64,000 bases of DNA from Datisca glomerata (taxonomy: Eukaryota; Streptophyta; Magnoliopsida; Cucurbitales; Datiscaceae): the NCBI GenBank assembly GCA_003255025.1, contig QANY01002976.1, positions 186,001 to 250,000 of the forward strand, given 5' to 3'. Made by a program: the position numbers and the translations under genes. This document shows positions 47,938 to 60,370 of this stretch, one piece after another. How positions within the stretch are numbered: position 1 is the stretch's first letter; the number at the start of each line of letters is the position of its first letter. The notes under the pieces are model-generated. The model was not told where the DNA came from and did no database searches. It worked only from the letters and a program-made list of their open reading frames with translations.

Positions 47938-48992
47938 TGTTGTGATTGTAAAGCCTGATAGTTTTCTTCTATATCTTTGGTCATTTGAGGATTTTTTTTA
48001 GGCAATAGTAAATGTTGTAGGTTCTAAGGGACTTGAATCCTGAACACTAGATGCAATATAAGCTTTTCTTTTTACTATTCCTGCCTTAGTCCTAGTTTTC
48101 AAGGAATTAGTGTTTTAGAATGTTTACATCATTCGACGAAGTAGGAATAATTAATGAACGTGAGGCAGGAATGTTAAGATCTATAACTAAAGAATTTGAA
48201 ATATCAGAAGCTGATAGAGTACCTAAACTTACATCAAAAGATGACATGTTGGAGATTGATGTATGATCTTCTGTATTTTGTTCAGAAGATGAAATATCAC
48301 CATTATTTGAGCTAAATTAGAGTCTATACTAGGAGGATTGTGCATAAGATGATATGGCAAAAAGGAACTAATAAATTGCGAGTTTTGTGAAGCGTTAAAT
48401 GCAACATTGGTTACTTTAACGTTAATTATGTATATGGAAAGCTAGTCTCATCAAATAACACATGCCTTGAGGTATATCCTTTCAGTAACCGGTTCAAAGC
48501 ATAAGTATCCCTTAAACTCTAATTCATGTCCCATAAAAATACATTTTCTTATTGTAGGTTGGAGTTTATGGCTATTATATGGTTCTATTATATGGTTTAA
48601 ACATGGGATAACGTGCACATAAAAAACTTTGAGATGTGCATAGTCAATGATCTTTGAGTAGAGCTTTTCAAAAGGAGAAAGATTATTCGTAGGGGAGGGC
48701 ATTGTGTTAATCAGAAAAGCTGCATGAAAGCATGAGATCAAAATTGAAGAAGGAGGGAGGATTTGTAAAGAATAGTGAGTGTTGTTTCCGCTATATGTCT
48801 ATACTTTCTTTCAGCAACGCCATTTTGCTGAAGAGTGCAAAATATGATTTTTGGTGTAAAATCACATCTTTTGAAGAAAACTCTTCAATTTGTTACTTGT
48901 ATATTCTCATCCACCATCACTTCTCAAGATTTTGATTCTATTTGAGAATATGTTTAGAGAGAGAATACTTCAGATTTTGAGATTAAAGGAAA
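47938..48992 (-). pseudogene. D pol: second half of integrase and start of RT
   Basis: Minus strand: FFKRCDFTPKIIFCTLQQNG, then GVAERK(Y)RHI..., the copia integrase QQNGVAER(K) motif that carries the catalytic Glu. A segment follows with FLINTMPSPTNNLSPFEKLY, HKLQPTIRKCIFMGHE and KGYLCFEPVTERIYLKACV, typical of the integrase C-terminal half. Then a linker with stops, and near 47940-48000 the start of the RT region, which continues beyond G2 at 38454. The cut at 48995 is the CACTA-like insertion. Confidence 0.8.
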
Positions 48993-49019
48993 TCTCACTA
49001 CAAGAAATATAACATTTTA

Positions 49020-50985
49020 CAATAGGCGTATATCCCCGTGAAAAGTAATCCACAGGGATCATGCGGCACCTGTGACAGCCCTTCATACTAAAAGTTCACG
49101 TTTTTCACGAGGCGCAACGCCTCCTATGAAGACCCCTGTGATATATCTCTTTTTACAGGATTTTTTGACTCCTGTAGAACGTTGTTTAATGAGATTTTAC
49201 GACTTTTGTTACTTTTATTCATCATGTGTTTTTAATTCTCGTGAATTAATATTCACAAGTATTTAGTATCCTATTAAATCAAATACCATAAACTTTTTTA
49301 AACCTCATTGAAATAGTTTTTTGTTATAAATTATATATCTTATAAAGAGATTTTCCTGGCATTTTATAAATGCTATTTTTTCTAATCAATTTATATGCAC
49401 ATGTTTTCATACTTATTTAAGCATTCAAAATTAATACATTACTTGACTAAAAGGCATTCATACATCATTTTATTTTCATGAAATATTATTTACAAGTATC
49501 ATCTAAAAGTAGTAGTACTTAGTCTACTAATATAATAGAATCATCATTCATTTCAAAAAGTAAAAAGCATCTAAACGTTTCATAGACGATACAAAATAAC
49601 TTCAAATTTTCACTGCTCAACTCTTCAAACTTTGATGTCAAGTTGAAAATCCTCAAGAAATTGTAGGTCCTCCATTTTAAAGAAAATATATAGTCAGTGT
49701 ACTTGTTAAATTTTTCACAACTAATATACACTACAATTACAATGAATTGAATCCAATGTCATATGAATATAAAATTAAGAAAAAGTAAAATTCTAATGCA
49801 GCAAATATATTCCTTACTAGTAAAAAATTACGAACATATATAAAGACACTCGCTAGTAAAAAAAATGAGGTAGAGGTATACAAATACTCACTAATGCAGC
49901 AAATAGAATCCAATGTCATATATTTTCGTGTTCAAGTTCTAATCATGTAGAAATTCTTATCATCATTTTTGTCACATATACAAATCTAACACTAGAATGC
50001 TATAAAACAGCACATAGCATGCTGATTTATGTTCATCAGGTCACAGACCGGGGGGAGCAGTAAGCCCCAAAATAATAACATCCAGATTGAAAAATATAAT
50101 TAATCTTCATTCATCAATTAGTGTAATTCTCATCTCTTCCACGTACGTCTGCCAGGTGTGGATATCAAAACAAAGGACTAAAAAAATATTATCACATATC
50201 CATCTTGCTTCAGGGAAAATAAGATACTGCAAAAATATGTTTCCTCCATAACTTTCAAGCAGAACCAATAATATGATTATAAATAGAATCAAGTCAACCA
50301 TGTCTTGCCAAATGTAGGTTAAGAGAAATTAAATATGGTTATGTGATAATAGATAGAGCGTTGACAACTAATTGCGGGCCAGCAATGGTTGGGGTAGGTT
50401 GTCCTTTTTGGTTGGTTGAAACAAAAAAGAAAACCAAAATCACTCAACTAGAAAGCTCTTAGACTTAAACCTTTCATGAGGCTTCCTTGGGTAAGCTTGG
50501 TATGGTTTTTGAAGTCCAGTCTGAATCATAGCTTTAATTTTTCGGTAAGTAGAATAAGCTTTCTACGAGGAACAAACTGTTCACTAAGGGGTTAGTCCAT
50601 ATGAGAATTGTTTGTTTGGTGAAGGGTGAAAGATCACAGCCTTCTTAGGAAGTATTTGGATATAGGGCCCTTCTCTATCAGATACAAGTCCCACATTAGC
50701 ACCTCCACAATTCCCTCAACCATTATAGAGAAAAATTCACATGCCCATTAGTTTTTTAAAAATAATATACCTTCAACTCCTTCTTCATGGTCCTGCTTAT
50801 TGGTTATGTCTATCTTATCAATCACAATAGCAGCCACACATATTAAAACAACAGAGTCACATATGCCCAAGTTGACAATTAATGTAAATTTATACATGCT
50901 CTTATCATAAACTTACAAGATAGAATGCAAAACTGAGAAGAAGCAGGAAGAAAACCAAAAACTTCAAAAGTCTAAGAGTTCATAC
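49020..50985. other. Left part of the CACTA-like element, no gene recognised
   Basis: AT-rich. GTGAAAAGTAATCCACAGGGATC and CACCTGTGACAGC near 49050-49090 are subterminal-type motifs. Between 50440 and 50830 both strands have short open stretches with splice-like signals (for example GAAG/GTATAT near 50772 on the minus strand), possibly more captured exons, but no family was recognised. Confidence 0.4.
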
Positions 50986-51239
50986 AGGAGGGTTTACGAG
51001 TATTAAATCCTTGATCTTTTCTTGATTCTTGAGTGCATATCTAACAACAATTGGTGCAAAGTATCCCTGAGAAATATATCAAAGATTGAAGAACTTTTTA
51101 GTTGGATATCACACAGTGAATAAAGTCTACAAGTAAAATTGTCCTTAAATATTCTCTAAAGGCAAATATACCTGGACAACAAGTGATATCTTATTAATAT
51201 CTAGTGCATCAACAAAAGATTCCAAGGATGACACATACT
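50986..51239 (-). pseudogene. Captured alpha/beta-hydrolase gene fragment, two exons
   Basis: Exon 51239-51172 encodes EYVSSLESFVDALDINKISL plus VVQ; a 105-bp intron (CAG/GTATAT to TTTCTCAG) precedes exon 51066-50986, which encodes GYFAPIVVRYALKNQ and KIKDLILVNPP, ending at another GT. The phase is kept (Q then G). In plant alpha/beta-hydrolase-fold proteins a stretch like this surrounds the nucleophile elbow, here VVQGYF. Both exons are open and their splice sites intact, but no start, stop or other exons were found, so it is a partial copy inside the transposon. The exact family is from memory of the pattern, not a search. Confidence 0.6.
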
Positions 51240-52893
51240 CTGTAAATCAGAAAGATAATTTAACATGTTGGGATCAGAATGAAAATCATGTCAAGCCTGA
51301 TTATGGGGAATAAAAAGGAAAGTTGATTGATAGTGTATAAATGGGAGAAGACGTCTATTATTATGCTTTTTCCTTATTTCCAGACACATCATGTACACAT
51401 AATATAACTGATGTTTATATTATGTTTTTCCTTAATTCTAGACAAACCATGTACATACTTCTTACTAAGATTTATAGTCGTGTCTGTATATATAAGCTTG
51501 TATATTTCAAAGAAGATATGACTGAGAAACTATAATTGTCCACATGATATCGGAGCCTGCCGGCCTAATTAGTTTTTTCCGCTGCTACCAGCCTTAATTG
51601 TTGGACTACCTTCTTGATAATGCCACCGGGCTTCATTGCTGGAGGCTGGAGCAACCAGTTCGGTCGTCATTGCAAGGGAAAAAATCAGGCTAAGTTTCGA
51701 AACAAAATCAGAACTGTTTCCCTCCATGCAACCCATTGCTTTCTTGTCCATGTTCTGAAACTACAAAAGTCATGTCGACATCTAATCTATCTACAACCCC
51801 TGTATCAACCCATCATCATGTGAATACCAAAACCTCCATGATACCTTCAAGTGAAAAAGAAGCAACTAAATCTAATGGTCATAGCTGCTCAAAACATTCA
51901 TTAAAGGGAAGGGAAAACTAAACCATCTCATAAGACTAGAACCAAGAAAAATGATTTAATTGATGAATTTCAGTATAGCATTTTATTCAAATTCTTCCAA
52001 ATAGATAGCACTCATGACATTGGAGTAGAAGGGGAAGACACAATTGAATGACAAGTATTATTTAATGATAGACAAACAGTAAACCATCCAACATGTAGTC
52101 AAATCCATATTTTGGTTTAGGCTTATCCGAAAACCCAAAACCCTACAATAAGAGGAAAGTAGCGAAAAAGATCTTCCTTAGCAAGCTATAAAAGTAATGT
52201 ATGATGACAAGAACTATTCAATGCCCTTATCTAAAAATAAAGGCCAAAATTTGTTAGATGGATAAATATGGAGTGACGGGCGATGAAATAAGATAGATAA
52301 AGCAATAGATGGATAAGTAGAGAGAGTGGGGAAAGAAAAGAGTGAAGTTGTTTAGCATGGATAAAAACAACATTGAATTTGAATTTTTATCAAAGTTAAT
52401 CACAATGCAAGGAAAGAGAAAATAAAATGGCATATAACGTCGAACATGACAAAATCACGTAAAGCAAGAATATTGATAAAGAAGTTTTTCTTGTATACAA
52501 GAATACAAGTAAATGGTCTATAAAAAATGCTCAGCAGATTTTTGTTACGTAAACATGAGATAAACAAATATGGCCAACTAAAGGGATCAAGAAGGATAAC
52601 TAACATTTATAAAAAAAATATTATTTCCATGTTCAAGTCAAGATAAAGAATTGTCTAGATTTTACTACATAACTTGAGTCGTCTCGGAGCACATCGTGCC
52701 TTTTAGAAAATCATGTGGTGTGTGTGTTTATGTAGGTGTGTGAGAGGCATTTGGTAATTGTAGATAATCACTTAAAGAATTAATAACAACTCTCATCAGT
52801 CCACATTAAAATGCAAGAATAATTCTAACTAAGTAGATCTTCAGTGTACCAAACTTTATAACTCTTTAGATGTAAAGTAGTCATAATATTTAC

Positions 52894-53125
52894 CTATGGG
52901 AATCTTGATAACTTTAAAAGTTCAGAAACTTCAAGATTAACCTCATCATTTCTGCAAGGCGGATGAGAAGGACTGAATGTGCTTTTTCATAAAGCTAACG
53001 GGAGAGAAGCTTTGAAAAGAACCTCACCTTGGTGGCTTGCAGAAAGCCAAATGATCAAGTAATACAATAGTTGAAGGAAATTCTTTACATAGTTCCTCAA
53101 TATCTGTAATGTGAAGGTTGAGTCC
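52894..53125 (-). pseudogene. Captured amidohydrolase-like gene fragment, two exons
   Basis: Exon 53125-53028 encodes GLNLHITDIEELCKEFPSTI followed by VLLDHLAFCKPP; a 76-bp GT-AG intron follows; exon 52951-52894 encodes NDEVNLEVSELLKLSRFP and then a TAG just before the next splice donor (TAG/GTAAAT). Plant TIM-barrel metal-dependent hydrolases (amidohydrolase-2 type) have a similar DH and SRFPQ sequence here, so CAG appears to have become TAG. The fragment lies 1.65 kb from the alpha/beta-hydrolase fragment in the same orientation and appears to come from a different gene. Confidence 0.6.
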
Positions 53126-53129
53126 CTGA

Positions 53130-54756
53130 AAGTCAGTCTTTATATACTTGCTCCATCATTTTCTAACAAATATTTAAAGTTGGTCATTTACATACTTGCT
53201 CCATCAATTTCTAACTAATATTTGAGTTTAATTTCTCATGTGAAAAACAAGATATTATAGATATCATAGCACAACAAAAACAAAAGAGAGAACTCATAGT
53301 CACAGACACTAGTCCACAACGACAAGATGTCCATTTAAGTATAGAGATCATCCATCCGGCATAATTAATCTCAAGGAATTAAAAAGATCATTGATCATAT
53401 AATATTTATCTGTTTTCATCAACATTATGCATGACAAATCATAGCTTAGTTCAACACAAAAAGAAACAAAAATAAATGATTAAAATAGCTTTAAGTAACA
53501 ATTCTCAGAAGAATAAGGGGAACATTGACCAAGCAATTCCAATTTCTATGAAGTTTGAAACATCTTCTTCATTCTCGAACTTAAAAAATCATACTAGAAA
53601 AATTTGCAAACTTCAAATTCTAAAACCTGCAAAAAAGATAGAAAGGTATTTGCCCACCAAACATAAATACAACACCATGGGCAATTAATTCTTTGAAGTT
53701 CTTAGCACAATCCCCACCCTGAAGCAAAAAAGTTTTCATACCCAGATAAGGATGTAGGGGAATACTGGCGCGTTTGACGTGGGAGACGTGGATCAAAAAA
53801 AATTTCTTTCATGTCGTCATTGGTGCACCTAGAGTGATTGAGTGAAATGGAGTCGTGGAAGTGATGTTCTCGACAATTCGAAACTAGAATCTATGAAGAG
53901 TATAGAGATGAAAAGACTCGAAGGAGGCAAAGGAAATTTCTATAAAATCGAGATGAGAGAGAGACCTTATCAAAGAAGCTTGAGCCTAGGGTATGCTTAT
54001 GGCTAGATTGAGACGAAAAGAGTCAAGGCATATGTCAAATGGTCTAAAAGAAAGTCCAATCTAAAAGGAAGCAAACTTGTTATAGAACTTTGTAGAGAGA
54101 TTAACAAAGGTCTAGAACCCTAGCCTCTAAAACAGGTTAGTATCGCCAATGGTGAATGCATCTTCCTACTTCACTCTGCTCCATTGAGAGGCTTTCTATT
54201 GCAGACTCTGCATCTCTTCTTCTGCATTTGTGGTGACTTAAACTCTAAAATTTCAAAAAGAAATTGAGAGAGTAAAAATCTCACAGATCCACCATTGTCA
54301 TTGAGCGATAACCAAAGCTCAACAGAGCTTGAGAACCATAGCCGTTCATCCATATCTCCTTAGACGAATAAGACGCAGAGGGAATTTTTACAAAATCAGA
54401 TGAGAGAGAGACCTTACCTGAGAAGCTTGAGGCTATGCGAGGCAAGGGTCATCTTGATACTGAGAGAGGCGAGGGGAGGGTCAGACTGAGAGAGACGGAG
54501 GCTAGGGTTTGCTTTCCCTCTTGGCTTCCCTCTGTCTAAGAGTTGAAATAACCAAATGAGAGAGACTACGAATTTTATTCGCGTTGAGCGCGAATAGAAT
54601 TTTCATGCCCGCATTTTTTTATCAAGTCCCACTCCTCAAAATTCTCACTCCCGCCTTCTATTTTTTCTTTTTTACAAGAATTTATTTACATGATTCATAA
54701 ATATCCTTGTTGTTTGGAGTTTTCTACATGAGGAGACAAAAAACCTTGTACTTAAA
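53130..54756 (-). other. Right part of the CACTA-like element, possible captured first exons
   Basis: No family recognised. A direct repeat is visible: GAGAGAGACCTTA(C/T)C(T/A)(G/A)AGAAGCTTGAG occurs at about 53954-53982 and 54408-54432. A 60-codon minus-strand ORF at 54353-54171 (MDERLWFSSSVELWLSLN) is open but unmatched. CGCGTTGAGCGCGAATAGAA near 54580 has a small hairpin. Confidence 0.35.
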
Positions 54757-54789
54757 ACTTATAGAATGTCATATTTGTTACAGTTGATC

Positions 54790-55560
54790 CACACTTAACT
54801 AGTGAAGTCATCTATAGAGGTGACATAGTATTTATATCCAGACAGAGAGACAATGGGTGAAGGCCCTCATACAATAGAATGTTCAAATTCTAAAGGAGAA
54901 CTTAAAACAGGAGAAGACAATGAAAATGATAATCTTGTTGTTTTGCTAAGAATACAGCTTTCATAAACACATAGATCTATAGAAGAATCTAAAGATGCTT
55001 GTGCTTTAGACAATGTTATCTTTAATATTGAATTTGATACATGCCCAAATCTACTATGCCAAATTGAATTTGAGACCTTTGTTTAATTATATGTTATTGA
55101 TGTGCATTTTGAGTTTGATGTTGTGATTAAGGTGGGAATGGGGTATATAAATCATTCTCACAGGGCCCTTTGTAAAGAATTGTACCCTTTATTTTGTCTT
55201 AAATCATAAAGAAATGGGCATCAAAGATAAAGATACAGTTGTTGTCAACAATACTTATAAACTAAAAAAAAAGATTAGAAGCTATGTTAGGAACACAATG
55301 GACTTTTGGTATATTAAAAGAATGAGAATCAGTTGGTAAAAGACATGGAGCAGTGAGAGTTATGGGGAGAGTTTGGCTATTACCTGCAGCAATATTATCA
55401 TCACTAGTGTATTCCTCTAAATAAATTAAGTTGTTGGTATATGGTGTTTGATGTGTATTACAACCTGAATCTGTGAGCTAGACTTGTTGATTTGCTGAAT
55501 TTGCAGAAGTTTACAACCATTGCAGTAAGTTGTATATGATGATTATTCACTTGATACGAA
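54790..55560 (-). pseudogene. D pol: protease end and first half of integrase
   Basis: The minus strand starts with LTDSGCNTH, the copia protease active-site region (DSG), then SDDNIAAGNSQTLPIT, a CVPNIASNL-like pre-integrase stretch, FTKGPVRM, and integrase with EHSIVWGPSPIVSLSGYKYY, then VTSIDDFTS. The latter is the same motif order as in A. The frame is cut after DDFTS-x-VW by the CACTA-like element. Multiple stops are present. Confidence 0.75.
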
Positions 55561-55649
55561 TAGTTTATCTCATATGGTAGCAATCAACAACACTATGACT
55601 AGGCTTTTGACATATTTGATAATGAATTCTACCTTGACTTGTATCAGAA

Positions 55650-56400
55650 ACTGTTTTTTATCAGAATTGACCAGTTTGTGCAGGTGGATTTCCAAGAATG
55701 GAATGCAAGACTCCTGGAGATGATTGACTAAAGGGTAATTCATTTCTACCTCTTTGATTAGAGCCTCTGCCTGAATTGAATCTTCCTCATCTAAATGATC
55801 TACCTCTACCTCTGTTTAACTGTCCTCCTTTGTAAGGCAACAGATTGAAAAAAGCTTTCTTACTTCTTATTTTGAGAATTTATGGATTTTTCTTCCGACT
55901 TGAGACAAACATGCCACTATCTAGATTCACAGGCTCACTCTGGCTCTCACCGTAGTTCTGAGGGTGTTATGTTCGGCAGGAAGGCCATTGGTGGTGTGGA
56001 TGGGGATGTTTTTATCCTCAAGGTTTACTAAGACAACAATAAGCTTATCTTTTATCACATTTATCCTCAGAATGTATGAGTCAATATCCTCATTACGGTC
56101 TGTAAATTGGACTTATGTTGTAAGACATTTGATCTTGATATGGAAATAGCACATCATACTTTCACTGAAGTGTTGCAACCCACAACATAAGATAAAGCCA
56201 TCCGTGAGAGTGCTGTATTGATTAAGGTCATGAAGGCCTGATCTTGAGTTATCCATTGATCAAATCTTGGATTTCTGGTTTTCTTACCTTTGCCATTGGT
56301 GATGAATTACTTTGGGTAGGGTGTGCTTGAATCAACGAATCCAAATACAGAATGTGCTTTAAAGATTGATGTTATTTAGTATTTCTATAGTGCAAAGTTT
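55650..56400 (-). pseudogene. D gag remnant
   Basis: The minus strand contains QWITQDQAFMTLINTALSRM, ALSYVVGC, then a jump to the Gly/Arg-rich tail (RGRGRSF, GRFNSGRGSNQRGRNELPF). The WITQDQAF and YVVGC motifs are nearly the same as in A gag, showing that A and D belong to one copia lineage. The middle of gag is mostly deleted, and stops and frameshifts occur. Confidence 0.75.
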
Positions 56401-56505
56401 GATGAATCAATCTGATAGGAATCAGATTACATACATTGAATAAGATAAAGATTGGGAAATGGACATAAGTTCTAGAATCTTTATTTGTTGCCATGAATAA
56501 TAATA

Positions 56506-56873
56506 TGATCATTTTAAGAAGAAACAAGACTGAATAATCGAGTGAGAAGTGAAGAAGAAGAAGAAGAAGGAAGAGAGAGAAGAAAGAGAGAAGAGAGAGA
56601 AGATATTAGAAGAAAATAATACTTTTATTCTATATTGATTCCTTTAGAAGTTTACTATTTAAGTAGAACAAGATGACTAAGAAGAAAATAATACTTTTAT
56701 TCTATATTGATTCCTTTAGAAGTTTACTATTTAAGTAGAACAAGATGACTAAGATTGCTAAGCTAATTGTCAAGATAATTAGTTTACTAATAGACATGAA
56801 CCCTTTAACATAAAATGATAATAACACTCTCTAACACTTTTACGCTTTTACACTTTGACAATTACTCTTAACA
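56506..56873 (-). repeat. D right LTR (5' LTR)
   Basis: 368 bp, on the minus strand starting TGTTAAGAGTAATTG. It is longer than the left LTR mainly because of a 72-bp exact duplication at 56609-56752. Confidence 0.8.
56609..56752. repeat. Exact 72-bp tandem duplication in the D right LTR
   Basis: The segment starting AGAAGAAAATAATACTTTTA and ending AACAAGATGACTA is present twice head to tail with no difference seen. The left LTR has a single, diverged copy, so the duplication arose in this LTR. Confidence 0.88.
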
Positions 56874-57182
56874 GAAATAATGATATGATATTTATGAAAC
56901 TGATATCAATTTCCACTTATAATTGTATCGAAAAGAACGTTCCATTGCAAAACTTATAAAGATTTCATTATAAATGACAAAAGACAAATTGTGGTGGAGA
57001 GCATAGCTTAGTGGTGTCACATCTCTCCTGTAATGATAATTACAGATTAGGGAAGCTCTAAATAAGACATCGACGTAATGAAATTGTTTTTAACTATTGA
57101 CTCTACCAGCTAATAAATTGGATATATTTACTGAATTTTTCATAGAGGACTAATCTCATCAATATAAGCAACGACCGAATTA

Positions 57183-57352
57183 GTTTGGCATCACTACTAC
57201 CATTTTTTGGCATGAAATTACACCTAATAACACAAGAAATATTCTCTCACACACATAGATGTAATATATATAGTTTGGCAACAATACTACCATTTTTTTG
57301 GCATGAAATTACATCTAATAACACAAGAAATATCCACACAAACACATTATTG
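57183..57352. repeat. Near-exact direct duplication, about 96 bp apart
   Basis: AGTTTGGCATCACTACTACC plus ATTTTTTGGCATGAAATTACACCTAATAACACAAGAAATAT recurs at 57279 with a few differences (CAACAATACTACC, ATCTAATAAC). The unit is about 96 bp. No gene is present. Confidence 0.8.
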
Positions 57353-57373
57353 ATTATTATATTTTTATTTTAA

Positions 57374-59984
57374 CACTTCAACATTGACTTCTTATTGTAA
57401 TTATTTTGTAATACTCTTTATCGGTGGCTGCTACAAGAATGGAATATTCCAAAGCATTCGCTTCTGAAAGAATTTGAACTAATTGTGCCACGCAGTCTTT
57501 TGAGAAAATTGATTTGCAGCAGAAAATGAAAAGAATCTTAATTTTAATATCAAATAAAATTATTTATATACCCTTATATGTAATAAAGCCACATCTTTCT
57601 CTCTACTTCTCTCTCATTTTTATTAATTTAATGAAAATTAAGTTATTTTAACGTTGTTAATTTATTTAAATATTAATGAAAAATAATTAAAATAAAGTTA
57701 AATTTTCATGTGAAATTTTTTTTCATTATCTCTTATTTTATTAATTTAATTAAAATTAACTTTTTAAAAGTTAGTCTAGCATTATTAGTTTATTAAATAT
57801 CAATACTAAATAATTACAATTAATGTTAAAATATTAATAAAAATAATAATTTAGTCTACATTCTTAACTAAATGAGCATTTAGGTAACTTCTTGTTATTT
57901 ATAAAAATTTGTAACAAAGTTAACATATGTCAAACATAACAATCATAAATAATTACACATCACTTCATAGATTAGCACAAATAATCATGACAATAATGTT
58001 TTGCAAGTAATTAAATTGCGATGCTCATTTTAAATTGTGCGAACCAAATAACCCTACAAAAATTTCTAATTTAGTTTTCAATCGAAAAACTTAAACGTTA
58101 TTTAGTTGGAAGGTCTAACTAGATAATTTAAGTTGATATTTAGATTGCAAGTAAAAGATGTGAGATTTCATCTTTGAAACCACCCACATGTCCGAATATC
58201 CTTATCTATAGAGAACTTGGTATGTGCCTTGAATACGCGATATGAGCAAATTGCAGGTTATTAATTGATTGATGAGCTATTTGTTGAAATAAGCTTATTA
58301 TTGATTGGGAGAAGAGGCGATCCATTTTGTGTGTTACGGTTGAGTGAATCTTTGAGTTTCCAATATAAAAATCTTAAGTTATTATTTATTTGGTAGAGTG
58401 ACCCAATTACATGATCTGAATGAATATTTAAGATTGCATGTAAGATGAGACTTAATCTCTAACAAACATGAACATGTATAATAATGAGTGTGTACTAAAT
58501 AAATTCAAGATCTGAAACAAATAAAAAGTGAGGAAAAACGTTCTAATAATTATAAATTAGAAATGAAGATACATATTTTAAAAGATTGTTGAAAATAAAC
58601 ATTTCGTCATGTCAAGACATGAAACAATTAACTAATAAAAAGGGAAAAAAGAAGAAGAATGACGTTGTTAATGGAGGATAATAGATGAAAGTGATAGCAC
58701 TGCCAAAACTCTAACTTTTAAACCCCACAAGTTGAAACCGAGGATCAGGATCTGGAAAATAATTAATTAATTTCCCATGCTAATTTTGTTGCTTTTAGGG
58801 TAGGGAAAGATTTCAGTTTCTCCTCTACTAGAGCGTGAGTTGCGAGCAGTTCGTCTAAAAACACTTGTTGCATTAAAAATTATTATTCTAAATAACATGT
58901 AGTTAATAAATATTATTGTTTAAATATTTTAGTATTTCTTAAAATATTTTTACATATACATAAATATATTTTAAAATATGTACGTGAGTCTTACAAAAAC
59001 ATTTAAAACATGTATGACATATAATTATGAGTTAAAATGTTTTTATTCCAATGTATAAATGTAATTCTAATCATGAATATTAATAAACGCACTCTAAATC
59101 ATTTATTACGGACTATGTAATTCCGTTGGATTCGTTATTCTAAACATTTTGTACAATTTACAAAATGAAAAGATTGCGAGAAAGCTGATGATTCTTAACA
59201 GCGTGACTGAAACTTTGAGCATTTATTGGAACTTTTGGATTCTTATCTTATTTTTTGTGGCAAAATAAAGAATAATTTGGTTGGAAGCTTTTTTTTGTTT
59301 TAACCTGTAAGTAGCCTTTTGGGAATCATGTGATCAAAATGAATAGAACTGAAAATATCAATTTTTGATGTTCAACTCGATCAGTTTGTTATACTGATGA
59401 ACTGATTGGATAGCTTTGGTTTGATAATTTAAAATATAATCAACTCAACGGAACTGTGAATATTGCTAGAAAATAAAAGTTTGTTGCGGAAGTCAAAAGT
59501 CAAAATGTGCAAGCTTGCTCCAAAAGTTAAAGTCAAATGTAGACATTTTCTTCCTAATCACATGCAGTTTGAGCGCGTCACAAAGAGTATGTGCATATGG
59601 TAGAATGTGGAGGGAAATCTGGCATTTGGTTATGGGAATTAGTAGGAAACAACTCAGGGTATTGTTTAGAGAGAGAGGTAAGATAGTATAGGAATGGGTA
59701 TTTTAATTACAGAATTGGTAGTAAATAGCAATTTTTACATATGTATTTAGATTTATGTCAAGTTTTTTAAATAGTTAGAGATCGGTCATTTTTCCTTGAC
59801 AAAAAAAAAAAAGAAATCCGTCATTTTATTTTATTTTTAATTAAATGTTTTATGCTTGGACCAATTTATCCTCATCTCGCTAATGAACTTTCATACATTT
59901 AAGTTATTGACGCTCAACCATTTTTAGTTATTTTAGTTTAATTTATAACTTTATTAATATTTTTAATCTAGCTATGTTATAAGG
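57374..59984. other. AT-rich intergenic region
   Basis: 2.6 kb of strongly AT-rich DNA. I see no ORF of interest, no LTR end, no tandem array and no RNA gene. Confidence 0.5.
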
Positions 59985-60004
59985 GAAGGCAAAAGCCAAG
60001 GAAA

Positions 60005-60360
60005 TCAACAACTAATATTGGGCAGACTGGATTCACCAATCAAGTCAAAAAGTATACGATCACGAACATTCAAAGGAGAAGACTCCAAGAAAGTTACTCC
60101 AAAAGCAATCGAATGGCCCAAGTGAGCTAATCCATTAGCGACCTGATTCGTCTCTCTATAATTCTGTTGGATGGTGCCACACTGAAATTCTTTATAACCT
60201 CCATGCAAGCTCCTATCAAGGAGGAGTGCAGATGATGAGACACCTCTTTCTCGGTTAATAACTTAACAGCAAACATAGAGTCACTACAAACAATAACCTT
60301 CGAATAACCTTGATCAAGAGCTCCATAGAGACCATGTCAGACACCCTAGAGCTCAACAAC
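60005..60360 (-). pseudogene. LINE RNase H, C-terminal part
   Basis: VWHGLYGALDQGYSKVIVCS and DSMFAVKLL come first (close to the insertion), then in another frame MHGGYKEFQCGTIQQNYRET, NQVANGLAHLG and GVTFLESSPLNVRDRILFD. This is the order in plant LINE RNase H domains; D in CSDS and the NxVAD/NG helix are the recognisable active-site region. One frame change lies near 60210. Confidence 0.75.
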
Positions 60361-60370
60361 TAAAATATTA

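Larger units (their letters stand above)
48996..54786. mobile_element. CACTA-like DNA transposon with captured gene pieces, inserted in D
   Basis: The left end reads CACTACAAGAAATATAACAT, the standard plant CACTA (En/Spm) terminus. The complement of the right end, CAACTGTAACAAATATGACA, aligns with it over about 30 bp with several differences. D integrase stops at the left edge and resumes directly beyond the right edge. Near the left end are CACAGGGATCATGCG-type subterminal motifs. No CACTA transposase was found, so it is non-autonomous. Inside are at least two host gene fragments on the minus strand: amidohydrolase-like (52894-53125) and alpha/beta-hydrolase-like (50986-51239). Flanking triplets are TCT and ATC, not a clean 3-bp duplication. 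Confidence 0.7.
37284..56873 (-). mobile_element. Copia LTR retrotransposon D, minus strand, split twice
   Basis: LTRs at 37284-37589 and 56506-56873 share TTTAAGAAGAA(G/A)CAAGA, the GA-rich tract and TTACTCTTAA. In element orientation: gag (about 56400-55650), protease and first half of integrase (55560-54790), second half of integrase (48992 to about 48400), RT and RNase H (38454-37615), purine tract TTTTAGGGGGG, 3' LTR. G2 sits in the RT and a CACTA-like element in the integrase. Its own sequence is only about 4.3 kb. No clean 5-bp duplication could be read at the outer edges (ATAAT on the left, GAAAT on the right). Gag motifs are close to those of A. Confidence 0.85.
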
